Origin: JBEVEP01 sp040512755
GTDB lineage: Bacteria > Pseudomonadota > Alphaproteobacteria > Rhizobiales > Rhizobiaceae
DNA length: 6,222 nt
Direction of reading: 5' to 3'
NCBI GenBank assembly: GCA_040512755.1
Contig: JBEVEP010000394.1
Span: forward strand, 1 to 6,222
Both the position numbers and the translations under genes were made by a program. Shown here piece after piece: positions 1 to 4,933 of the stretch. The stretch's first letter is position 1. Every line of letters begins with the position of its first letter. The notes below the pieces were generated by a model. The model did no database searches, had not been told where the DNA came from, and was given only the letters and a program-made list of their open reading frames with translations.

Positions 1-64
1 GGAGAGGGTGGCCGAGCAGAGCGAGGCCGGATGAGGGGGGTGAAGAGCGGTCGCCGAAGGCGAC
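1..64. repeat. REP-like rhizobial intergenic palindromic repeat, partial at window edge
   Basis: Positions 1-42, read on either strand, resemble the GC-rich element common between rhizobial genes, of the form CCCTCATCCGGCC...GGCCACC-TCTCC. GGCC arms lie around a short purine-rich centre at about 10-28. Directly after it is a perfect hairpin, GTCGCC-GAA-GGCGAC, at 50-64. There is no T-run on either side, so I do not call it an intrinsic terminator. Family membership rests on memory of such repeats, not on a second copy in this window. The rest of the left flank (65-210) shows no gene I would support. A frame open from base 1 to a TAA at 100-102 is Arg/Gly-rich and looks like non-coding GC-rich sequence. 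Confidence 0.45.
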
Positions 65-210
65 GAACGCCCGGAGCCATTGCGAAGGGCGGATCCGGGT
101 AAACCCATATACGATAGCCCTGCCGCACGCGGAGAGAGGGGCCTCGCGGTGGCGCAGGGATCATCCGCCCGCCTGGCACTCAGCCTGCTGGCGCGGCGAT
201 ACACCGCTCC

Positions 211-915
211 CTACGGGCGTGGCGGGATATTCAGACCGCGCTGGACGGCCGGGCGGGCGAGCGCGCGATCGAGCCACGCCATCGTGTTCTTGAAATTGTC
301 GAGGCCCAGGATTTCGCCGGCTTCGTAGAATACCTTCAGCGTGCGAACCCAGCCGATCATGGCGACATCCGCAATCGTGTAGTCCTCGCCCATAATCCAC
401 TCGCGCCTCTCCAGCCGCTCCTCCAGAACGCCGAGCAGACGCTTGGTTTCGTCGCGGTAGCGTTCGAGCGGCCGCTTGTCGGCGATATCCTTGCCGCCGA
501 ACTTGTGGAAGAAGCCGAGCTGGCCGAACATCGGACCGATGGACGCCATCTGGAAGAACACCCATTGCAACGTCTCGTAGCGCAGGGCCGGATCGGACGA
601 CATCAGCTTGCCGGTCTTCTCGGCGAGATAGACAAGAATGGCGCCGGACTCGAACAGCGCGAGCGGCTTGCCGCCCGGCCCGTTCGGATCGACGATCGCC
701 GGGATCTTGCCGTTCGGGTTGAGCGCCAGGAATTCCGGTGTCCACGTCTCGTTCTTCAGGATGTTGACGGTATGGGCTTCATAGGGAAGGCCGAGTTCCT
801 CGAGAGCGATCGAGATTTTGACGCCGTTCGGCGTCGGAAACGAATAGAGCTGCAGCCGGTCAGGGTGCTGGGCCGGCCAGCGGGAAGCGACCGGAAACGC
901 GGAAAGATCGGCCAT
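211..915 (-). CDS. Glutathione S-transferase, YfcG/Nu-class-like
   Basis: This is a 234-residue cytosolic GST with the two usual domains. The thioredoxin-fold N-terminal domain starts with LQLYSFPTPNG (22-31). The Thr-Pro-Asn of this motif is the glutathione-contacting signature of YfcG/Ure2-like enzymes, which lack the catalytic Tyr or Ser of classical GSTs and often act as glutathione-dependent disulfide reductases. NPNGKIPAIVD (66-76) supplies the cis-proline (Pro72), and FESGAIL (88-94) supplies the Glu-Ser that binds the glutathione gamma-glutamyl group. The all-helical C-terminal domain contains YTIADVAMIGW (179-189), with the conserved Asp of the helix N-cap. The length is slightly above the family norm because of about 20 extra N-terminal residues. 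The start is supported by AGGAGC at 920-925, four bases upstream of the ATG. The gene lies downstream of the NodE-like gene on the same strand but is separated by 196 bp, so it is probably transcribed on its own. The substrate is unknown. Confidence 0.93.
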   Translation of the reverse strand: MADLSAFPVASRWPAQHPDRLQLYSFPTPNGVKISIALEELGLPYEAHTVNILKNETWTPEFLALNPNGKIPAIVDPNGPGGKPLALFESGAILVYLAEKTGKLMSSDPALRYETLQWVFFQMASIGPMFGQLGFFHKFGGKDIADKRPLERYRDETKRLLGVLEERLERREWIMGEDYTIADVAMIGWVRTLKVFYEAGEILGLDNFKNTMAWLDRALARPAVQRGLNIPPRP

Positions 916-1030
916 GATTGCTCCTGCGGAATTGGGAGGGGAAGGAAGGCTGGAATGATCGCCTCCACTTAGGGATGTGCGCGCGGATGATCAATGCCGC
1001 CAGCGTCGAAATGCAGGAGGCGCACCAAGC

Positions 1031-1105
1031 AATTTCAGGAAAATCGGAAACCGGCTTTCCGCCCGGAATTGCGTTGAAACAAAGAGTGAGAGTCGTTCAG
1101 CGATC
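1031..1105. repeat. Dispersed rhizobial intergenic repeat remnant
   Basis: The gap between the GST and NodE-like genes (916-1111) contains a stretch that I recognise from memory as similar to a mosaic repeat scattered through rhizobial chromosomes. It has a CGGAAA-CCGGC-TTTCCG palindrome (1045-1061), then CCGGAATTGCGTTGAAAC (1063-1080) and an AAAGAGTGAGAG run (1081-1092). It ends a few bases from the stop codon of the NodE-like gene. No second copy is present in the window, so a genome-wide search is needed to confirm the family. Confidence 0.45.
1040..1061 (-). terminator. Weak intrinsic terminator-like hairpin after the NodE-like gene
   Basis: On the minus strand a 6-bp stem CGGAAA/TTTCCG with a 5-base loop (1045-1061) is followed by ATTTT (down to 1040), about 50 bases after the stop codon of the ketoacyl synthase gene. 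The short stem and four-T run make it a weak candidate. It coincides with the dispersed repeat, so the hairpin may simply be part of that repeat. Confidence 0.35.
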
Positions 1106-1111
1106 GGGCGC

Positions 1112-2323
1112 TCAGATCGCCTTGAATGCCACCGTCGAGTTGGTTCCGCCGAAGGCAAAGGCATTGCTGATGGCGGCCCGCACAGGGCGGATTTTGGCGA
1201 CATTCGGCGTGACGTCGAGGTCGCATTCCGCATCCCTTTCACGGTAATTGGCGGTCGGCGGCACTATCCCTTCCCGAATTGCCATCACACAGGCGATCAT
1301 CTCGATGGCGCCTGAAGCTCCCATGCAATGGGCATGCATCGACTTGGTCGACGAAACCGACAGCTTGTCCGCATGCTTGCCGAAGACCCGGCGAATCGCG
1401 ACGGTTTCGATCTGGTCGTTGGCCTTCGTGCCGGTGCCGTGGGCATTGATGTAGTCGACCTCCTCCGGGGCAAGGCCGGCGTCGGCCAGGCAGGCGCGCA
1501 TCGCCGCTACTGGCCCTTCAACCGTCGGCGCGACGATGTCGGCCGCATCGCCCGACAAGCCTGCCCCCGCCAGTTCCGCAAGGATCGTCGCACCGCGCGC
1601 CTTGGCATGTTCCAGGGTTTCGAGGACAGCCATGCCGGCGCCTTCGCCGATCACCAGGCCGTCACGGTCGGCGGAAAAGGGGCGGCATGTGTCGCGCGCC
1701 AGCGCCCGCAGCGCCTCCCATCCTTTCAGGATGCCATAGACCAGAGGTGCGTCGGTGCCGCCGGCAAGCATGACGTCGGCACGGCCAAGACGAAGCTGGT
1801 CAGCGGCGGACGACAGTGCATGATTGGAGGATGAGCAGGCGGATGTGACGCCGAACACCGGCCCGCGCAAGCCATGGACCATCGACACCTGGCCCGCGGG
1901 CGCGCCGGGCATGATGCGTGGCACAGTGAAGACGTCAGCGCGCGGGCGGCGCTCCACCAGAACGGCTCGATAATTATCCTCGGCGGTCACTCCGCCGAAG
2001 ATCCCCGTACCGACGACAGCGCCGACACGCGCCGCGTTGCTGTCGTCGATCGCTAAGCCCGCCTGCCTGATCGCCTGCTGTGCCGCGATCACTGCCAGCA
2101 GGCTGAAGCGATCCATCGTGACGAGGCGTCTTCGCTCGAGACCGTGAGCGGGCAATTCCTTGATCTCGGCGCCGATCCGCACCTTCAGTTCATGCAGCGG
2201 CGTTGTTGTGATTTCGCCGATGCCCGACCGGCCGGACCGCATTGCGTCCCATATCGCGGGGATTGTGGTTCCCAACGAGCACAGGCCGCCCATCCCGGTA
2301 ATGACGATGCGCGGCGACGCCAT
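1112..2323 (-). CDS. NodE-like beta-ketoacyl-ACP synthase (KAS II/FabF fold)
   Basis: This 403-residue condensing enzyme would extend an acyl chain by decarboxylative Claisen condensation of malonyl-ACP with a cysteine-bound acyl group. The complete catalytic set is visible: Cys163 in VTSACSSSNHA, His295 in NAHGTGTK, and Lys327 and His332 in STKSMHAHCMG. The glycine-rich AFAFGGTNS lies near the C-terminus (389-396). Length matches FabF and NodE. The wording is closer to rhizobial NodE than to housekeeping FabF: MGGLCSLGT (11-19), LVTMDRFSLLAV (67-78), HGLRGPVFGVTSAC (150-163), and STKS.HAHC where FabF has STKSMTGH. NodE sets the unsaturated acyl chain on Nod factors, but no nodABC genes or nod box are visible, so a Nod-factor role is not supported and I give no symbol. 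The ATG follows the ACP stop by one base (TGA-C-ATG) and has no good Shine-Dalgarno of its own, which implies translational coupling. The natural acyl product is unknown. Confidence 0.93.
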   Translation of the reverse strand: MASPRIVITGMGGLCSLGTTIPAIWDAMRSGRSGIGEITTTPLHELKVRIGAEIKELPAHGLERRRLVTMDRFSLLAVIAAQQAIRQAGLAIDDSNAARVGAVVGTGIFGGVTAEDNYRAVLVERRPRADVFTVPRIMPGAPAGQVSMVHGLRGPVFGVTSACSSSNHALSSAADQLRLGRADVMLAGGTDAPLVYGILKGWEALRALARDTCRPFSADRDGLVIGEGAGMAVLETLEHAKARGATILAELAGAGLSGDAADIVAPTVEGPVAAMRACLADAGLAPEEVDYINAHGTGTKANDQIETVAIRRVFGKHADKLSVSSTKSMHAHCMGASGAIEMIACVMAIREGIVPPTANYRERDAECDLDVTPNVAKIRPVRAAISNAFAFGGTNSTVAFKAI

Positions 2324-2324
2324 G

Positions 2325-2579
2325 TCAGGCTTGTTTTTCGATCAGACTGCGAACCGCCTTAACGATGTCGCCGACATTCTTGAGGTTGTTCCAGGCTTCC
2401 ACCGTGTTCATCTCGATCTCGATCCCATAGGCTTCCTCGAGGTCGAAGACGATTTCAGTCAGTTCGAGTGAGTGGATGCCTAGCTCCCTAAGTTCGGTGT
2501 CCAGCGTGATTTCGCCGATTTCCGGGTCAGCATGAACCTTGATCTTGCTGATGATCTCGCTCGCGAGCTTGTCGGCCAT
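2325..2579 (-). CDS. NodF-like specialised acyl carrier protein
   Basis: This 84-residue acidic protein has the acyl carrier protein fold and should carry the growing chain for the coupled NodE-like synthase. MADKLASEIISKI at the N-terminus and YGIEIEMNTVEAWNNLKNVGDIV (51-73) closely resemble rhizobial NodF rather than AcpP. The phosphopantetheine serine is Ser37 (2469-2471). Its context is LGIHSLEL, whereas nearly all ACPs have Asp-Ser-Leu; the residue before the serine is His36, codon CAC at 2472-2474, one base from the Asp codon GAC. The reading frame stays open 41 codons further upstream, but that part does not look like protein. I chose the internal ATG because of NodF homology and AGGA at 2588-2591, eight bases upstream. 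The gene lies 177 bp downstream of the exported-protein gene on the same strand and one base from the synthase gene. I am sure of the ACP family; modification of Ser37 is inferred. Confidence 0.9.
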   Translation of the reverse strand: MADKLASEIISKIKVHADPEIGEITLDTELRELGIHSLELTEIVFDLEEAYGIEIEMNTVEAWNNLKNVGDIVKAVRSLIEKQA

Positions 2580-2587
2580 TCCACAAT

Positions 2588-2591
2588 TCCT
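2588..2591 (-). promoter_or_regulatory. Shine-Dalgarno that decides the NodF-like ACP start
   Basis: AGGA on the minus strand, eight bases before the ATG at 2577-2579, marks this ATG as the start and not the in-frame ATG at 2702. The longer form would add 41 residues with no ACP similarity. Confidence 0.6.
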
Positions 2592-2625
2592 GCTAACGTC
2601 TCCTGACCGTGTCACCTCGAGTGCC

Positions 2626-2643
2626 CCGGACGCAAGCATCCGG
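2626..2643. repeat. 18-bp near-perfect palindrome upstream of the NodF-like gene
   Basis: CCGGACGCAAGCATCCGG is symmetric apart from one mismatched pair and the central AA. It sits 47-64 bases upstream of the ACP start codon, in the 177-bp gap after the exported-protein gene. No T-run follows it on either strand, so an operator or an mRNA hairpin is more likely than a terminator. Nothing else in this gap is convincing: the best promoter-like pair, TTGTTG with a 16-base spacer to TATCTA, is weak. Confidence 0.35.
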
Positions 2644-2756
2644 AGATTCAGGCAACCTGGCGAAGGTTCGCCTATAGATACTGAATCCTCGGGCGGCAAC
2701 AAGCGATATTCCTGCAGCGGCAGCCGTCCCGGTACGAAACGGCGAAGGAACGTCCT

Positions 2757-3251
2757 CTATCGTTCAGCTGGCTTGGCGGCGGCGTAGATCTTCACACCGT
2801 CGGCCTTGTCGAACTCGACCGCCACCACATCACGGGTCAGCACGGACCGTGAGTCGATTGCGTGAAAGAACATCGCGTTGCCTTCGATCGCCTCGCGCAG
2901 TGCGACGATCTCCTCCTTGTGCTCCTTGACCTTCTTTTCCACCGATTCCGGTTCGCCAGCTTCAGCCAGATCCTCGAGGAACACGATCTCGACATTCGCA
3001 AGCTTCGACCTTTTCCTGACCTCCTCGGTGTTTGGCAGACTATGCTCGATCGCGGCGATGATCGCCGCTGGATCGTTCGCCGCGCGCGCTTCCTCCGTTT
3101 TGACGTCGGACCCGACAATCGTGTCGATCGTCTTCTCGCTTTCGAGGCCTTGTGCATTGAGCGCAGCCTGGGGGCCTAAGACAGACAAGGCCGTCACCAG
3201 AGCAAGGGCATGGAGCCGCCTTGTCCCGGTCGTCACCGCGGTCGTCATCAT
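2757..3251 (-). CDS. Small exported protein of unknown function
   Basis: I do not recognise this 164-residue protein. The N-terminus has a basic stretch (Arg11, Arg12) and a hydrophobic core (about 14-30) ending in AALNA, consistent with a Sec signal peptide cleaved near Ala33. It lacks a lipobox, so the mature protein is probably a soluble periplasmic or secreted protein of about 130 residues. It is rich in Glu, Lys and Ala, and about 101-125 (ESVEKKVKEHKEEIVALREAI) looks like a charged amphipathic helix or coiled coil. The C-terminal part (about 126-160, with HAIDSRSVLTRDVVAVEF) looks beta-rich. There are no cysteines. AGGGAG at 3255-3260 is three bases from the first ATG and six from the adjacent second ATG (3246-3248), so the true start may be one codon later. 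An EcfG-type promoter lies just upstream. The NodF/NodE-like pair follows on the same strand after 177 bp. Confidence 0.8.
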   Translation of the reverse strand: MMTTAVTTGTRRLHALALVTALSVLGPQAALNAQGLESEKTIDTIVGSDVKTEEARAANDPAAIIAAIEHSLPNTEEVRKRSKLANVEIVFLEDLAEAGEPESVEKKVKEHKEEIVALREAIEGNAMFFHAIDSRSVLTRDVVAVEFDKADGVKIYAAAKPAER

Positions 3252-3299
3252 TCACTCCCTTGATGGTTCGCCGGCGATGTTCCCGACAGAAGGAATTCC

Positions 3300-3325
3300 A
3301 ACGAAGTTTTCCCCTTCCAGGTTCC
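3300..3325 (-). promoter_or_regulatory. EcfG/RpoE2-type general stress promoter for the exported-protein gene
   Basis: On the minus strand, GGAAC (3321-3325) is followed after exactly 17 bases by CGTT (3300-3303). This matches the promoter of the alphaproteobacterial general stress sigma factor EcfG/RpoE2 (GGAAC, then about 16-17 bases, then CGTT). The predicted transcript would start near 3292, about 40 bases before the ATG, which fits the well-placed AGGGAG Shine-Dalgarno. The match is in the right orientation and at the right distance from a gene. Sigma-factor dependence is inferred. Confidence 0.6.
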
Positions 3326-3364
3326 CCGTGCACGGCATCCAGGGGGCTTTCGACCCGGGGAACC
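3320..3364. repeat. 9-bp inverted repeat in the divergent intergenic region
   Basis: GGTTCCCCG (3320-3328) and its exact reverse complement CGGGGAACC (3356-3364) flank 27 bases between the divergent exported-protein and class II aldolase genes. The left arm overlaps the GGAAC -35 element of the EcfG-type promoter. The right arm contains GGAAC on the plus strand but has no CGTT at the expected distance. It may be an operator, a repeat remnant or chance. Confidence 0.35.
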
Positions 3365-3466
3365 CTGCCACTCTCACTGGACCAGCGTCGCACTACCGCT
3401 TGAGACAGGCGCAAATGCCATTGCCGCACAATCCAGCGCGGGGCATCCTTTCAGAAGAGAACGAGG

Positions 3467-4243
3467 ATGAGCCGCATGAGCAATGCGCGTCTGCCGAGGG
3501 AATTGCTGTCGAACCTGCCTTTCTTCGAAGAGCGGGTCGATCTTGCTTGCGCCTTCCGCTGGACGGCGCGGCTCAACATGCACGAGGCGGTGGCGAACCA
3601 TTTCTCGCTCGCCGTAAATGACGCCGGCACACGATTTCTGATGAACCCGAACCAGATGCATTTTTCGCGCATCAAGGCGAGCGATCTGCTGCTGATCGAC
3701 GCCAATGACCCGGAGACGATGAACCGGCCCGGCGCTCCCGACCCCACAGCATGGGGCCTGCACGGTGCGGTCCATCGCAACTGCCCTCATGCACGCTGCG
3801 TCATGCATGTGCACTCGATTCACGCCACCGTGCTGGCTTCGCTCGCCGATTCCACCTTGCCCCCGATCGACCAGAACTCGGCCATGTTCTTCAACCGCCA
3901 GGTCGTCGACGGCCTCTACGGCGGACTTGCCTTCGAAGACGAGGGCGAACGCTGCTCGCAGCTGTTCTTCGATCCCAAGGTCAAGGTGATGATCATGGGG
4001 AATCACGGCGTTCTGGTAATAGGAGATTCCGTCGCGGACGCATTCAACCGGCTATATTACTTCGAACGCGCCTGCGAAACCTACATCAAGGCGCTCTGGA
4101 CCGGACGGCCTCTGCGTACCCTTTCCGACGATGTTGCCGAGAAGGTCGCCAGCGAAATGGACCACTATCCGGAACAGGCGGAACGGCACTTTGGTGAGCT
4201 CAAGGCGATCCTTGACGAACAGGAGCCGGCATACCGCGGATAG
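3467..4243 (+). CDS. Class II aldolase/adducin-fold protein
   Basis: This 258-residue protein belongs to the class II aldolase/adducin family, which includes L-fuculose-phosphate aldolase, ribulose-phosphate epimerase and non-enzymatic adducin-like members. The divalent-metal site is present: His114 and His116 in CVMHVHSIHATVLAS, and His180 in MGNHGVLVIG. The catalytic Glu of fuculose aldolase (SSEW in FucA) aligns with Ala95 in PTAWGLH, so canonical aldolase chemistry is doubtful. A lyase, epimerase or decarboxylase-like role, or a non-catalytic role, remains open. There is no signal peptide, so it is cytosolic. Two starts are possible. The ATG at 3467 directly abuts GAGG (3463-3466) but has AGAAGAGA further up. 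The ATG at 3476 is nine bases from GAGG and would remove three residues. The gene is divergent from the exported-protein gene (215-bp gap) and convergent with the Fur-family gene (20-bp gap). No partner points to a substrate. Confidence 0.88.
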   Translation: MSRMSNARLPRELLSNLPFFEERVDLACAFRWTARLNMHEAVANHFSLAVNDAGTRFLMNPNQMHFSRIKASDLLLIDANDPETMNRPGAPDPTAWGLHGAVHRNCPHARCVMHVHSIHATVLASLADSTLPPIDQNSAMFFNRQVVDGLYGGLAFEDEGERCSQLFFDPKVKVMIMGNHGVLVIGDSVADAFNRLYYFERACETYIKALWTGRPLRTLSDDVAEKVASEMDHYPEQAERHFGELKAILDEQEPAYRG

Positions 4244-4263
4244 ACGGCTGCGGGCAGGCTTCT

Positions 4264-4695
4264 TCAGCCCCTCTTGCGCTTGCGACCGTAGAGCTCGAGC
4301 CGGTGGTGCACGATGTCGTAGCCCAGCGCTCGCGCGATCTCGTCCTGCAGTTGCTCGATCCGATCCGATTTGAATTCAATGACGTCGCCGGTCTCGATGT
4401 CGATGAGGTGGTCGTGATGGCCACCGCCAGCCTGCTCGAAGCGGGACGGTCCCCCTTCAAACGCATGCCGATGGATTGCCCCCATGCCCTCGAGCAGTTT
4501 CATCGTACGATAGACGGTCGAAAGCGAAATGCTGCCGTCAATGGCGGCAGCCCGGTGGAAGATCTCCAACGCGTCCGGATGGCCTTCGGTTTCCGACAGG
4601 ATGTTCAGAATGACACGCCGGGGCCGCGTGATCCGGATGCCGGCCTTGCGCAATTCTTCCTCGTAGTCCGGCCGGGGAATCGATTTGACGTTCAT
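4264..4695 (-). CDS. mur: Fur-family metalloregulator, probably Mur (manganese-responsive)
   Basis: This 143-residue Fur-family repressor has a winged-helix domain with the recognition helix in ISLSTVYRTMKLLEGMG (56-72), and a C-terminal dimerisation and metal-binding domain with HHDHLIDIETGDVIEF (93-108) and HHRLELYG (130-137). These supply the His, Asp and Glu ligands of the regulatory site. The protein has no cysteines, so the Cys4 structural zinc site of Zur, PerR and many Fur proteins is absent, as in rhizobial Mur. It does not resemble Irr. Divergent placement beside sitA is the arrangement expected of Mur, which binds Mn(II) and represses sitABCD. A Fe(II)-responsive Fur role cannot be excluded from sequence alone. 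The C-terminal tail is basic (GRKRKRG). No Shine-Dalgarno precedes the ATG, and the predicted promoter would start transcription at or next to it, suggesting a leaderless mRNA. A TTGCAA palindrome over the -35 implies autoregulation. Confidence 0.88.
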   Translation of the reverse strand: MNVKSIPRPDYEEELRKAGIRITRPRRVILNILSETEGHPDALEIFHRAAAIDGSISLSTVYRTMKLLEGMGAIHRHAFEGGPSRFEQAGGGHHDHLIDIETGDVIEFKSDRIEQLQDEIARALGYDIVHHRLELYGRKRKRG

Positions 4696-4701
4696 GTTTG
4701 G

Positions 4702-4730
4702 ACTATGCGTCAGATGACAATGAGTTGCAA
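4702..4730 (-). promoter_or_regulatory. Predicted mur promoter, probably leaderless
   Basis: On the minus strand, TTGCAA (4725-4730) and CATAGT (4702-4707) are separated by 17 bases, each matching the sigma-70 consensus at four of six positions. Only six bases lie between the -10 element and the ATG, so transcription should begin at or beside the start codon. The lack of a Shine-Dalgarno before this gene agrees. The -35 lies inside the operator palindrome. Confidence 0.45.
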
Positions 4731-4737
4731 ATGCAAC
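4724..4737. promoter_or_regulatory. Mur operator at the mur promoter
   Basis: GTTGCAAATGCAAC is an inverted repeat with 6-bp arms and a 2-bp centre, 29 bp upstream of the mur start and covering its -35. It contains TTGCAAATGCAA, which matches the sitA operator at 10 of 12 positions. Two TGCA steps six bases apart fit the hexamer spacing of Fur-family boxes, and TGCAA-type palindromes are the known style of rhizobial Mur sites. It would serve autoregulation. The stretch between the two operators (4738-4854) shows nothing I can name. Confidence 0.6.
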
Positions 4738-4854
4738 GGTGCTTTCATTCCCGCTTACAGACCGGGGTCGGCATCGTCAGGAGAGCCAGTCAGGTCGATC
4801 CGGAGTGATAAAGCATTCAGTCCGTGTCGCTGAAGTCAAAGCTTCCATCTCGTG

Positions 4855-4877
4855 TTGCAAACGATTTGCAATTGCAT
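4855..4877. promoter_or_regulatory. Compound Mur operator upstream of sitA
   Basis: A perfect 17-bp inverted repeat, TTGCAAACGATTTGCAA (4855-4871), overlaps a perfect 10-bp palindrome, TGCAATTGCA (4867-4876). TGCA steps begin at 4856, 4867 and 4873, that is 11 and 6 bases apart, allowing one or two repressor dimers. The right edge touches the -35 of the sitA promoter, so bound Mur would block RNA polymerase. The core TTGCAATTGCAT (4866-4877) is shared with the mur operator apart from two bases. Confidence 0.7.
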
Positions 4878-4905
4878 TGACAACCTTCGAGGGGGACGCT
4901 ATCTG
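4877..4905 (+). promoter_or_regulatory. Predicted sitA promoter
   Basis: A perfect -35 TTGACA (4877-4882) is followed after 17 bases by TATCTG (4900-4905), which keeps the TAT of the -10 element. Transcription should start near 4912, giving a leader of about 95 bases before the sitA ATG. The strong -35 directly abutting a TTGCAA operator fits a repressed, metal-controlled promoter. Confidence 0.6.
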
Positions 4906-4933
4906 TCCGGCAGGCTGGTTCTTGCCGGCTACA

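Noticed and set aside
50..64. Intrinsic terminator at the GTCGCC-GAA-GGCGAC hairpin
   Set aside because: The stem is good but no T-run follows on either strand, and it adjoins a REP-like repeat.
161..745. 194-residue minus-strand open frame overlapping the GST gene
   Set aside because: It is a second frame of the GST gene, Arg-rich, without conserved motifs or a ribosome site.
2580..2702. N-terminal extension giving a 125-residue ACP
   Set aside because: The extra 41 residues do not resemble ACP. The internal ATG at 2577-2579 has AGGA at good spacing and starts with the NodF-like MADKL...EIIS.
2580..2756. nod box upstream of the NodF-like gene
   Set aside because: I looked for the paired ATC...GAT motifs and the AT-rich conserved tail of the nod box and found none; the gap is GC-rich and contains only a different palindrome.
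3359..3384. EcfG-type promoter toward the class II aldolase gene
   Set aside because: GGAAC is present on the plus strand at 3359-3363, but 16-17 bases later the sequence is GACC/ACCA and not CGTT.
3374..4006. 210-residue minus-strand open frame over the class II aldolase gene
   Set aside because: It is antisense to a gene with clear family motifs and has no recognisable protein features, so it is a GC-rich shadow frame.
4244..4263. Bidirectional terminator between the convergent aldolase and mur genes
   Set aside because: Only 20 bases separate the stop codons, and no stem with a T-run is present; any terminator would have to lie inside the opposing gene.
4303..4833. 176-residue plus-strand open frame over mur and its promoter region
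   Set aside because: It runs antisense to the Fur-family gene and through the operator, and shows no family motif.
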